Notes under the pieces: generated by a model
What the model saw: the letters and a program-made list of their open reading frames with translations, nothing else
Told to the model about the DNA's origin: nothing
Databases searched by the model: none
Shown: positions 46,575 through 57,793 of the stretch, one piece after another
How positions within the stretch are numbered: position 1 is the first letter of the stretch
How the letters are laid out: each line of letters starts with the position of its first letter
Assembly (NCBI GenBank): GCA_035222895.1
Contig: JAVYIG010005285.1
Span: 1 to 64,000 of the forward strand
DNA length: 64,000 bases
Reading direction: 5' to 3'
Source: Strongylocentrotus droebachiensis
Lineage: Eukaryota; Echinodermata; Echinoidea; Camarodonta; Strongylocentrotidae
Translations under genes and position numbers: made by a program

Positions 46575-47410
46575 CAGGCGCTTACGCAGGGGGGGGGGGG
46601 GGGGGGGGGTTAAACCCCCCCCCCCCTGCTGGAAAGAACACACTCATTCACACTCATTCACAATGTGAATTGCAGTGTGAATCACAGTGTGAAATCACAG
46701 TTCACACTGTGAACACAGTGTGATTCACACTGTGAATGAGTGTGTTCTTTCCTTTTCCGGTTATCCACACTGTGAACCACAATGTGAAAACGCGCCCAAT
46801 TTAACATTGTGGAGCAGACTGTGATTCACAGTGTGAAACACAGTGTGATTCACACTGTGAATGAGTGTGTTCTTTCCTTTTCCGGTTATCCACACTGCGA
46901 ACCACAATGTGAAAACGCGCCCAATTTAACATTGTGGAGCAGACTGTGATTCACAGTGTGAAACACAGTGTGATTCACACTGTAAATGAGTGTGAATGAG
47001 TGTGTTCTTTCCTTTTCCGGTTATCCACACTGTGAACCACAATGTGAAAACGCGCCCAATTTAACATTGTGGAGCAGACTGTGATTCACAGTGTGAAACA
47101 CAGTGTGATTCACACTGTAAATGAGTGTGAATGAGTGTGTTCTTTCCTTTTCCGGTTATCCACACTGTGAACCACAATGTGAAAACGCGCCCAATTTAAC
47201 ATTGTGGAGCACACTGTGATTCACACTGTGAATGAGTGTGAATGAGTGTGTTCTTTCCTTTTCCGGTTATCCACACTGTGAACCACAATGTGAAAACGCG
47301 CCAAATTTAACATTGTGGAGCACACTGTGATTCACAGTGTGATTCACACTGCGATTCACACTGTGAATGAGTGTGAATGAGTGTGTTCTTTCCAGCAGGC
47401 CCCCCTTCAT
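46575..47410. repeat. palindrome-rich tandem element with terminal inverted repeats
   Basis: Inverted ends ctgctggaaagaacacactc (46626) and its reverse complement ending at 47397 enclose five tandem units of 111-135 bp that start with ttctttccttttccgg (46745, 46870, 47005, 47140 and 47251). Every unit is packed with the palindromic nonamers CACACTGTG, CACAATGTG and CACAGTGTG. G and C runs flank the ends. No coding capacity. Confidence 0.75.
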
Positions 47411-47893
47411 TTTTGTGTTATGTGTGTATTTCGGAGCAAGCCCCCCTCCCCCCTTTGTGCAATTTCTTATAAACTAACAAATAGAAATCTTGACCCTCCC
47501 ATTATATTATGGAACGCAAGGGGAGATATGGAATCGCCGTAATAATGAAATATGTTATGAAAAATATCAATACAAATGTATTCGTTTGACTTCATCTCAC
47601 AAACAAATGATTTCATAGTTAAATACAGGCTTTACAAAAAAAACTTGATGTCCCCTGATATATTTAATGTAAGACAGAATCTTTAATAACCATGTATGTT
47701 GGAAGCTTGTCGAATAAAAATCAATCAATTAATCAACTGTATTGATATATATTATTTCCATGTAAAATACATCGCACATTTCCTCACGAAGGACGTCTGT
47801 ACCCGAAGAGACCAAGTGTTATTATTTGTCATCTTCGTTCTAAAATCATAATCAAACATGATAAAATTAAAATCAATAAAGTTTCGTTCTTAC

Positions 47894-48500
47894 CTTTTAT
47901 TTCCAGTGTAACAAATGCTATGACGCACAGGCAAAGGGACATGGTTTTTATCTGGAAATAAAGAAAGAGCCGCGTCAGAATCAATGATTTGTCTCGGATA
48001 CATTCCGGGAGTATTTAGCACTGCAACAAAACGGTATAGAATTTTAAACAAAGTTCAATGTAAGGCACGGATAATGTAGGAAAACAACCTTCAAAACAAT
48101 TTCGAATTTTGCCGACAGATAGTATATATACTTTTACACCTTCGTTTACATAAGGACACCTCATCAGCATCAATGCTGTTCATCCTGAGGTGCCTGCAAT
48201 CATTATTACCCCCAGCAACTGCTGGTATGGATTGATGTCTTGCTAGAGGACGTTAGCATCTGGCTGGGATTCGAACCCTTAACCCTAGGATTGAGAGTTA
48301 AGTGAATGAACTATACCATGACACCATTGTAACAAAACTTAACATAACAAAATGTTAAATTACTATTTCACACCCCATCTCTTAAGTAAAATGCCCTTCT
48401 CGAATTGAGATATACTAGTTTGATATTGATAATGAAGCTTATATCAGAAACGAGATACATTTTTTCTGTAACCGAAAATTGTACTTACTACTGAAGGCAT
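47894..48500 (-). pseudogene. copy D: truncated six-cysteine protein gene (exons 1 and 2 only)
   Basis: Exon 1 is 48500-48489 (MPSV) and exon 2 is 47951-47894 (IKTMSLCLCVIAFVTLEIK), with splice sites intact. Intron 2 continues to about 47530, where similarity to the other copies ends. Exons 3 and 4, which would encode the entire mature protein, are not present before the LTR element. The signal peptide has an Ala2 to Pro change, shared with copy E, and Val5Ile and Leu8Met changes. Confidence 0.85.
48160..48335 (-). repeat. tRNA-derived SINE in intron 1 of copy D
   Basis: On the minus strand ggtgtcatggtatagttc (A box) and gggttcgaatcccag (B box), at the site shared by all copies. Confidence 0.65.
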
Positions 48501-48572
48501 GTTAGAAGGTTCGTTGACTCGAATGCTTTGAATCTAGTGAATAAGTGAATGATGAAACAAATCATTTAGCCT

Positions 48573-48581
48573 CCTTTTATA
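48573..48581 (-). promoter_or_regulatory. TATA box of copy D
   Basis: TATAAAAGG on the minus strand, still present although the gene is truncated. The triple repeat upstream is missing. Confidence 0.75.
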
Positions 48582-48754
48582 GGATCTTTAAACAATAACA
48601 TTTGTGATGAGGGCTGGTCGATTCATGCAAATTGAGACAAACCTTTTTTGAAAACAATTTACCTTTGGGCAATTGAACAATTCAAGCCACCAACTATTCA
48701 TGAAGCAATGACAGCTGAAGGATATACAAATATAATAACCATATCTAGCTATTG

Positions 48755-49545
48755 GCTAGATCCAACCTTGAGCTGGAAAGAACACGTGACAAAAACAAGT
48801 AAAAAGATAGGGTCAAGGATAGCATTACTTTGTCGTTCAAAAAGATACGTACCTTTGGAGGGACTGAAGCTTCTTGCCAATGCATTAATTTTGCCTTTAT
48901 TTGAATATTGTTGTAACACATGGTCTAATTGTTTACAAAATGTCCGAGATGTAATCATTAAACAACACAAGAAAATGGCCAGAGTAATCTTGGGGGCCAA
49001 TGTAAGAACCCCAACTCAAGAAAATTTAAATAAACTTAAGTGGGTAAGCATTCAAAGTAGGTGGAATTATTTCAAATGTAAAATGATTTATTCTGTTTTT
49101 GAAAATCAAACTCCCGTCTATATTTTACAAATGTTCCAAAAAACCCAATCTGTACATAACATTAGAACACGCAGTGCACAAAACGCAGGATTAATTTTAC
49201 CCAAAATAAAAACCCAGATGGGGAAACAAAGTTTTTCATTTGAAGGTGTGGCTTTCTAGAATACTTTATTTTTTTTTTTTATAAATGCGCCATCAAATTC
49301 TTCATTTACTCTTTTGTTTTGGCGCTATAATAATTTAAATCATTGAAATGGTCCATTGTGTTGTGTTTTTTTCTTTTCTTTTGTTCGAAATGTTGTAACT
49401 TAATTAATTTTGTCTCGATTTGGATTGTTTGTTTTCAATATGTTTGTTAATTTTGTATTTACGTTGTAGGGCCTCAACGGAAAACAGTATTGAACTACTG
49501 ATGGAGCTACCCTACTAAAAAAAGACTAATAAATAAAAAAATAAA
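48755..49545 (+). mobile_element. 5'-truncated LINE insertion upstream of copy D
   Basis: Unit E reads tagctattgacattcat without interruption (near 56305); here 791 bp lie between two copies of ATTG (48751-48754 and 49546-49549). The insert encodes the C-terminal part of a CR1-like reverse transcriptase (LDPTLSWKEHVTKTSKKIG, ANALILPLFEYCCNTWSN), with the frame open to a TAG at 49257-49259, and ends in an A-rich aataaaaaaataaa tail. Confidence 0.85.
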
Positions 49546-49789
49546 ATTGACATTCATAATGAATAACTAAGGATGTTCTAAAAACACAAGAATTCGCTTT
49601 ATTGGCACGGTAATTGCTTCACCTCTTTCTTCAACACGGTTATATTATGACATTGTCCGATCAGTTATACCCAATAGCTACCATTGAGGGTGAGGTGATA
49701 TAGAGTACATATAATTAATGGTTGTACATATAGCAACCAATGTTTTTGTAAGGAAAAAATATCCGACTAAATAAAACATATAAAGATAT

Positions 49790-49935
49790 TGATAATAAAA
49801 TAGATGAAAATAATAATAATAATATAATAATTATAATTAAAATAATGATATGGATAAAATAATATCAACAATATTACTAAAATGATAATAATAATAATAA
49901 CAGTAATAATAATGATAATTATAATAATGATTATG
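49790..49935 (+). repeat. AT-rich (AAT)n microsatellite of unit D
   Basis: Imperfect AAT/ATT runs; the counterpart in unit E is at 56750-56895. Confidence 0.65.
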
Positions 49936-50259
49936 AAGATAATATGTGGTGTCATGGGGGGGGGGGGTGACAGTCGGTCGTACTACGTCGATGACATGAT
50001 ATCGGGACAACAGTCCAGCAGGGGAATTGAGAGTAAAAATTTGTGATTATTCCAATGACGGTTTAAAGGATACAAATAATTTGTTTAATGATATCAATTA
50101 AGAATAAAACTACTAACTCTTTTTGAAGCATTTATCATCATGAATTGGTTTTTTCGGGAGTACATAACGTAATAAAAAGATCATTTGGGGTTTGGTGGTT
50201 AAATGTTAAACCTATAGGTCTGTACTCTTAGCTGTAACTAAGGAAATAACTGGGATTTA

Positions 50260-50812
50260 AAGAAAAGGAAATAGAAATGATTATAAGAAAAGGAAATAGA
50301 AATGATTATAAGAAAAAGAAATAGAAATGATTATAAGAAAAGGAAATAGAAATGATTATAAGAAAAGGAAATAGAAATGATTATAAGAAAAAGAAATAGA
50401 AATGATTATAAGAAAAGGAAATAGAAATGATTATAAGAAAAGGAAATAGAAATGATTATAAGAAAAGGAAATAGAAATGATTATAAGAAAAAGAAATAGA
50501 AATGATTATAAGAAAAGGAAATAGAAATGATTATAAGAAAAGGAAATAGAAATGATTATAAGAAAAGGAAATAGAAATGATTATAAGAAATGGAAATAGA
50601 AATGATTATAAGAAAAGGAAATAGAAATGATTATAAGAAAAGGAAATAGAAATGATTATAAGAAAAGGAAATAGAAATGATTATAAGAAAAGGAAATAGA
50701 AATGATTATAAGAAAAGGAAATAGAAATGATTATAAGAAAAGGAAATAGAAATGATTATAAGAAAAGGAAATAGAAATGATTATAAGAAAAGGAAATAGA
50801 AATGATTATAAA
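50260..50812 (+). repeat. 25-bp minisatellite, about 22 copies
   Basis: The unit aaaaggaaatagaaatgatt followed by ataag repeats every 25 bp with single-base variants (aaaaag, aaatgg). Unit E has a single copy at the same place (57240-57266). Confidence 0.9.
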
Positions 50813-52377
50813 AAGGAAATAAAGATTGAAAAGTATGTTAAGGTTAAATCATTTGTTCATGTTATTTATATAATAAACTGATAATGAATATCTTATTATC
50901 TTTGACTTTAATTCCAGCGGCAACGGTTCTGCTTTCCATAATCACATTTGTTCTGCCATCCAATGATCCCTTTGACAGCTTGGCAGTGTTTTTACTTTAC
51001 AGGTGTTTTTAACATCTACTGTGCCAAAACAAATGACAACTAACTCGTTTGGTGATTTTCCAACTTTGTTTATTATCAACATCGTCCGCCATATCTCGAT
51101 TATTACTGTCACGTGTAATTAAATCTATTTACGATATTTTTGAACAAATTTTCGCTCAAAGGTTCGTTCAATTCAATTCAGTCATTCAATATAGAGTTTC
51201 GCGCATGGGATTTTACCTTTTTTATCATCCACATTCATTCTGTCTAGTGCGTGTGCCAATATTCGTTCAAATTTGACGGTTATTGTCGAAAGGTGAAGTC
51301 GGGCATTCGAAGTCACGAATGGGCAGTCTATTTCGTTTCAAACATGTTCATTCGAATTAAGATTAAGATGTTGTTTATGTAGGCCCTATCATTTTTCAAA
51401 TTACTGAAAATTATATAATTTAGATTCATTTTGTTTATTGTCGATATCAGATGCACTTTCAACATGGCAGGCTTAAGGAAGACTTTGATATGTTATGTTT
51501 CCCCGTTATCTTAATTTCTCATACTGTCATAGCTACTTTAGATCAATTGCCTCAAAATTCTTCTCCCCTTAATTAAAAACAAACAAAACTAACCCTGTTG
51601 GGGGCAGGAATTGACGGGCGTCATTCGAGGATGAAAATTTATCTCGATTTTTTCACGGGGTGCACGGTAAAGTATCAGTCGTGTATACATGTAGCAAATC
51701 TTATGAGTTTCTTGTTATCATGTTTATGCCACTTGGTAAAATCTGAGTGTGTTTTTTGTAATGAACTTTAGAAAAATAATGAAAAAAACATTATCCAAGA
51801 GAAATAAAATGAATAAATCAATCAATACATAAATACAGTATAACTTTTCCAGGACCAAAATCGTTATTATTACTTTCATGTTTTAATACTCAATTTATTT
51901 CAATAACTATCGTTTTGATTTCCACCCGGGAGTATACAAATATGACTTTAAATAAAGAAAATTGACTTCAAAATTAGGTTTAACATGAAGTCAGATTTTC
52001 TGGAAATTTCTTCTTAAAAAAAAAGGATGTTCTAATCATCTTCGTTGTGCTTAGTTATGCCTTGACAGCGATGCCAGTTAGAATTGATCAGAAGGCCTGA
52101 AAAACAAAACAATGAGCTATTTTGTACCCCTAAAAAACACCTGAACTATGGCCTGAAAATAAATCACCAGGGCCTGAATTCAGACTTTTGCCTGAAAACT
52201 ACTATCCCTGCCTTCTCTATTCTTCAACTTATAATTAAAATTGATTAAGTCCCATGTAAAAATTTATAATACAAACGTAACATTCGATTTCTGCATACAT
52301 TGTCACATCCTCAGTTAACATACAACATATGTATAATATTGTTTTATTATAGCTTGCCTCTCTTCTTATATAGATAT

Positions 52378-52540
52378 TGATCTCTCCCCCCCCCCCCCCC
52401 TCCCCGTCTCTCTCTCTCTCTCTCTCCCACCCACTTTTTGTCTAATTATCTCCCTTTGTATGTTTGTCTCTCCCCACTCTCTATGTTTGTGTGTCTCTCT
52501 GTCTCTTTTTGCCTCTCTCTCTCTCTCTCTCTCTCTGTAT
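52378..52540 (+). repeat. C run and (CT)n tract of unit E
   Basis: A C run (52386-52400), CT repeats and a second CT run (52513-52536). Counterpart at 59383-59525 and, reversed, 22660-22830. Confidence 0.8.
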
Positions 52541-52611
52541 CTCGTTGAACGACAGATGATCCGCGTAACACTGACCTCATCATAAATACAACGCTGGACC
52601 AAACACTACAC

Positions 52612-52640
52612 CTTACCCAAACCTTAACCCTAACCCTAAA
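52612..52640 (-). repeat. short telomere-like stretch in unit E
   Basis: aaccttaaccctaaccctaa on the plus strand; shared with the other units. Confidence 0.45.
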
Positions 52641-52836
52641 CCCAATAGCAACCCCAGCCATAAGTAACCCTATCTTTGAAGAAAAAAGGTCAGTGCAGTT
52701 TTGTTGTACTCATGTTTTTATTGGACGTCAAAAACACAAACATACAGCACAAGGATAACAAATAATGATTTACAATTGTCGCCAGAGCGTCGGAGCGCAT
52801 CCTCATCATTTCTTTCTCTTTCACGATACCACCTCT

Positions 52837-53000
52837 TCTCTCTCTCTCTCTCTCTCTCTCTGTCACTCACTCTGTCTCTTTTTCTTTCTCTAGCTCTCCC
52901 CTCTCTCCTGTTCTCCCTCTTTCTATCTCGCTCTCACCTTCCCCCTCTCTCGCTATTGTCCATACCATCTCCCCTTCTCTTCCTACCCCTCTCCTCTTCC
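52837..53000 (+). repeat. (CT)n tract of unit E
   Basis: Imperfect CT and TCTC repeats, homologous in reverse to 22070-22350. Confidence 0.75.
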
Positions 53001-54369
53001 TTTTTTTTCTTTAACGACCCTCTCCTATCGCTTTGTTGTCTTTTCTCTAGTTTTGTCCCATCTCATTGCATGCTTCAATCCTCTCTTCCAAATCATTCTG
53101 CCATATTGGCCTGGTCGTAGCACAACTAAAGTCTTGACGATCAAAAAGTATATATTCACGACAGTAAGTTCTTTCCTTTGGTTAGATTTTTATTTAACAA
53201 GAATTAGTATGCCCTCATATTTATAGTCAAAGACTTTAGTTTAAAAGTTTGCTGTTATTAACAAGTTATTAAAATAAAACCAAATCAAGAAAGAACAAAA
53301 TAAGTATGTTCATACAAATAAAAAATAATAATATCTGCCATCAACTTATAATACAAATATTACGTATTCAGAACAGGACACTAGCCTGTATAAAGCATGT
53401 TGTAATTACGCAAATCTAATTTGTATAAAGAACAAACTAAAGTCAACACAGATTGTAAATTAGCCAGAACAGAATTTGAAATTAACTGTAATAGATTACG
53501 ATTATTATTAAAAGTATTAGATCATAAATAGATACCAGATATATATCAAAGATTGGTGAACCATAGCACGATTATTTCGAAAATCCTAATTTGGGTCTGA
53601 AAAAATGAAATGATCCTAAATACCAAATAATCTACAAAGAAAAGAATAATATTGATGTAAGTAAATTCAAGTTATATATTATCATAGATGCCTATTATAA
53701 TTGTAAGATAAGAAATAATAAATTTATCATTTTAGTTTGCTAGGAGCTGTTTATCACTTTGTTTTATATTACATTAGAATTATTAATTTAGAATTGTATT
53801 GACTCTTTGACCCCCTCTTGGGGTATGGGAGTACAAACAAACATTAAAGTATAAAAAGCAATGCATACAATTATTATACATTATACATAGATAATGACAC
53901 ATAGGTACACACGATAATAGGTATATAGGGGATGGAAGTACTAACGTGAACAATGTAACCAACCAGTTAAGCACAATGTATACATACGATGTAGATAGTA
54001 ACAATTAATAATATAATGTATAAGTATAATACAGTCTATTTACAAGCTAAAGAGTAAACAAAGAAGGCTATAGCAACACAGATGTTAATTTACCAATCAC
54101 GGATGATGAAGGTTTAGCTTGAATTGAATTAATTACACTATTATAAAACTTTGATATCTATTTTGATGAGGGCAGTCCCGAAGGCAGTACATTATGTAAG
54201 CATTTAATCATCTCAAGGTGGCAACATAAATTATGCCTACATTATTGTTAATTATAAATATTTAAAATTAAATAAAAATGAATAACAATAAATTAAACTT
54301 CAGATAACTACTAGGTGCAGAAGAATGATCTCTAATCTTCTTCAAATACGATATTTGGCGATGGCCTTC
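53001..54369. other. 3' flank of copy E
   Basis: Non-coding AT-rich sequence, nearly identical to 59980-61325. It carries an ATTAAA hexamer on the minus strand at 54202-54207. Confidence 0.5.
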
Positions 54370-56035
54370 TTAGTCTGTTTCACTAGACTCAACTGATGAT
54401 GATTCAGCAGAGGCAGAGGCAGAGACAGAGGAGGAACGTCTAAAACGAGCTGCATGGGATGAGAAAACACATAAATTATCGCCTTAAAGATACTGTAATC
54501 TATTTACATCTCATAACATGTACAATGAATAAAATGAATCCGGCTGATTGTTTGATAAAGTGACATCTGAGCAAAAAGTTTTAGACATTTTGCCCCTACG
54601 ACAATAATTGCTCCTACATGAATCGAATTCATGAAGAAAGTATACCACTCCCCCCCCCCCCGATAAAAATAGCTACTTAAGTGATGTTCCTTACCTGAAG
54701 CGTTACACGAGACGACTCGGATGCAAACGCTCTCCAAGATCTCACAAGCATCGGCAAAGTTCGTTTCACCTTCCTCTTCCAAACACACCTGATTATTATC
54801 GGCGGAATTCAACAAATCCTGCTCATCAGCAGTCAATAGCCCGGGAAGTTCTTCACAGTCGTTCATCACTGTTCTGTATATATCACAGAGGGCTTGAAAC
54901 TCCGAAGTGCGATCGGTGGTTTGGGCTAAAATTAGGAGAAAGTGATGTGAATTTAGCGATCACAATGACACTTTAAACAAAATAAAATGTTGTTTTTAAA
55001 AGGTTTTTATTTTGTTAATGCACGTACAACGACAGAATATTTAATTCAGACGAAACGGGTAGTCACAAAACATATGAAATTCCTGCGAAATCATCCCTCA
55101 ATCATGTAGATAATATTCGAATCGCCGCAATAATGAAATCCGTTATGAACAAAATCATTAAACATGAATATCAATACAAACGTATTCGTTTGGCTTCATA
55201 TCTTATACACAAAATAAATAATTTAATACTTAATTACAGGATTTACAAGAAACAACTTGTCTTCTGAGATATTTACTGTAAGACAGAATATTTGATGAAG
55301 TATGACTTCTTTAATAACCACGGAAAACTATTGCATATTCCATTCCAAACATGATATGCATTATATTGATAAACATGATTAAATTAAAATAATAAAGATG
55401 CGTTCTTACCTTTAATTTCCAGTGTAAAAAATGCAATGACGCACAGGCAAAGGGACAGGGTTTTTACCTGAAAATAAAGAAAAAGCCGCGTCAAAATCAA
55501 TGATTTGTCTTGGATACATTCCGGGAGTATTTAGCACTGCAACAAAACGGTATAGAATAAAACCAAAAAGTTCAATGTAATCCACAGAGAATGTATTGGT
55601 TGCATGAAGAATTTTTCTGTGCAAATAGGCAAAATAGGAAAACTTCAGAACCACCAAAACAATTTCGAAGTTTGCCGACATATTGTGTATATATAATTTA
55701 CACCTCCGTTTACACAAGGAAACCTCATCAGCATCAATGCTGTTCGTCCCGAGGTGCCTGCAATCATTATTACCCCAGCAACTGCTTGTGTGAATTGGCT
55801 GGGATTCAAACCCTTAACCCTAGGATTGAGAGTTAAGTGAATGAACTATACCATGACACCATTGTAACAAAACTTAACATAACAAATTGTTTAATTACTA
55901 TGTCACATCCCATCTCTTAAGTAAAATGCCCTTCTCGAATTGAGATATACTAGTTTGATATTGATAATGAAGCTTATATCAGAAACGAGATACATTTTTT
56001 CTGTAACCGAAAATTGTACTTACTACTGAAGGCAT
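54370..56035 (-). CDS. copy E: secreted six-cysteine protein with RFRR site (126 aa)
   Basis: Exons 56035-56024, 55467-55410, 54925-54695 and 54449-54370, GT-AG throughout, total 381 nt with TAA. The signal peptide starts MPSVVKTLSLCLCVIAFF. Exon 3 lacks one Lys codon (CEELPGLL), so the second cysteine gap is 23 residues; it reads CDIYRTV where copies A to C have CDRYRTV. RFRR and the long Ser-Ala tail are kept. The 5' half (exon 1, intron 1, missing triple repeat) resembles copy D, while exon 3, exon 4 and the 3' flank resemble copy F. Same unrecognised family. Confidence 0.88.
55735..55865 (-). repeat. tRNA-derived SINE in intron 1 of copy E, internally deleted
   Basis: A and B boxes are present (ggtgtcatggtatagttc, gggtttgaatcccagcc), but about 40 bp following the B box that are present in copy D are missing. 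Confidence 0.6.
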
Positions 56036-56107
56036 GTTAGAAGAATCGTTGACTCGAATGCTTTGAATCTAGTGAATAAGTGAATGATGAAACAAATCAT
56101 TTAGCCT

Positions 56108-56116
56108 CCTTTTATA
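56108..56116 (-). promoter_or_regulatory. TATA box of copy E
   Basis: TATAAAAGG on the minus strand. Upstream, a short duplicated ttacctttggtcaattaaac replaces the triple repeat found in A, B, C and F. Confidence 0.8.
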
Positions 56117-56539
56117 GGATCTTTAAACAATAACATTTGTGATGAGGGCGGGTCGATTCATGCAAATTGAGACAAACCTTTTTTTGAAAACAATTTACCT
56201 TTGGTCAATTAAACAATTTACCTTTGGTCAATTAAACAATTCAAGCCACCAACTACCATGAAGCAATGACAGCTGAAGGATATACAAATATAATGACCAT
56301 ATTTAGCTATTGACATTCATAATGAATAACTAAGGATGTTCTACAGACACAAGAATTCGCTTTATTGGCACGTTAATTGCTTCACCTCTTTCTTCAACAC
56401 GGTTATATTATGACATTGTCCGATCAGTTATACCCAATAGCTACCATTGAGGGTGAGGTGATATAGAGTACATGGAATTAATGGTTGTACATATAGCAAC
56501 CAATGTTTTTGTAAGGAAAAAATATCCAACTAAATGAAA

Positions 56540-56726
56540 AATCGAACATAATATCGCTAGTGATATTCGTTTGTCTCGCAATGTGGTCAATAAGGAATCT
56601 AAAAGTTCACGACGTTTCGTGCGCATCTGCAACACTTCGTCTGATGATAATAACTACTGTAAGCAAGGGTCTTTTATACTCTACGGGATGAGTACTATAA
56701 TAATATATGAGTAATATATTTAGCAT
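56540..56726. mobile_element. 187-bp insertion with 9-bp target duplication
   Basis: TAAATGAAA flanks both sides (56531-56539 and 56727-56735). Unit D has the uninterrupted taaataaaa at 49768. The minus strand contains cgaagtgttgcagatgcgca followed by cgaaacgtcgtg, which recalls a hammerhead ribozyme core of Penelope-like or retrozyme elements. No coding. Confidence 0.6.
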
Positions 56727-56749
56727 TAAATGAAACATATAATGATATT

Positions 56750-56895
56750 GATAATAAAATAAATGAAAATAATAATAATAATATAATAATTATAATTAAA
56801 ATAATGATATGGATAAAATAATATCAACAATATAACTAAAATGATAATAATAATAATAACAGTAATAATAATGATAATTATAATAATGATTATGA
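56750..56895 (+). repeat. AT-rich (AAT)n microsatellite of unit E
   Basis: Counterpart of 49790-49935. Confidence 0.65.
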
Positions 56896-57294
56896 AGATA
56901 ATATGTGGTGTCATGAGGAGGGGGGGGGGGGTGGATAGTCGGTCGTACTACGTCGATGACATGATATCGGGACAACAGTCCAGCAGGGGAATTAAGAGTA
57001 CAAATTTGTGATTATTCCAATGACGGTTTAAAGGATAAAAATAAGTTGTTTAATGATATCAATTAAGAATAAAACTACTAGCTCTTTTTGAAGCATTTAT
57101 CATCATGAATTGGTTATGTTCGGGAGTAAAGTAATACATAACGTAATAAAAAGAACATTTGGGGTTTGGGGGTTAAATGTTAAACCTGTAATTCTGTACT
57201 CTTAGCTGTAACTAATTTAAGGAAATAACTGGGATTTAAAGAAAAGAAAATAGAAATGATTATAAAAGGGAAAAAAGATTTAAAAGTATGTCAA

Positions 57295-57793
57295 AGGTAA
57301 TACAAAGTTTTGGGAAATTTTGAAAATTGGGTGGATAGTGAATCTTTACAATTTTGATATATTTGGATGCCCCTGTGTATGTATGATAAGCACTAACAAA
57401 AATTAGCCCCTAAAACACTTCTGTTTTCGAGAAAAATTGAATATAAACATTTACCGGTGCTCCCGGTAAATTTTGATAAATTTCAAATAGCGTCTATGGC
57501 CGTACAATGGTAGCTGCGACCATGAACATTTTAGAATATGTAGTTGTGATATATTTCCAAACGGGAATAGCTTATCGGTCGATTTAAGTCAAGAAACATT
57601 GTTTCATAGCTACATTAATATATTGACCTTGAGAGGGAGCTATACAAGATAAAGAGTTTATATTTATAATTTCATAACTTTAGACTCGATTTCAACCGCG
57701 ACAACGATCAATGAATATTGTAGGAAAGCATATGCTTCCAATATGTTAATTTGAACTAAATTCATGACCCCATACCAAAACTTTGTAATACCT
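57295..57793. mobile_element. 499-bp MITE with terminal inverted repeats at a TTAA site
   Basis: The ends aggtaatacaaagttttgg and ccaaaactttgtaatacct are perfect inverted repeats of 19 bp. The right flank is TTAA (57794-57797) and the left TCAA, while unit D has a single TTAA at the homologous place (gtatgttaaggttaaatc near 50835). No coding capacity. Confidence 0.8.

Larger units (their letters stand above)
47530..51785 (-). repeat. truncated unit carrying copy D
   Basis: On the minus strand: upstream block, promoter, exon 1, intron 1, exon 2 and part of intron 2, then homology stops near 47530 beside the palindromic element. It carries a LINE insertion (48755-49545) and a minisatellite (50260-50812) not found in unit E. 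Confidence 0.7.

Noticed and set aside
48648-49259. 203-codon frame as a host gene upstream of copy D
   Set aside because: It is the C-terminal part of a LINE reverse transcriptase with target duplication and an empty sister site.
50260-50812. Regular direct repeats considered as a CRISPR array
   Set aside because: The repeats are contiguous with no unique spacers, and the genome is eukaryotic.
53783-54004. 73-codon open frame repeated at 60739-60960
   Set aside because: Identity between the two only reflects the recent 7-kb duplication; copies B and C have no matching frame at the homologous flank.
55412-55717. Open frame through exon 2 and intron 1 of copy E
   Set aside because: It reads through a conserved acceptor; the spliced model is supported by five parallel copies.
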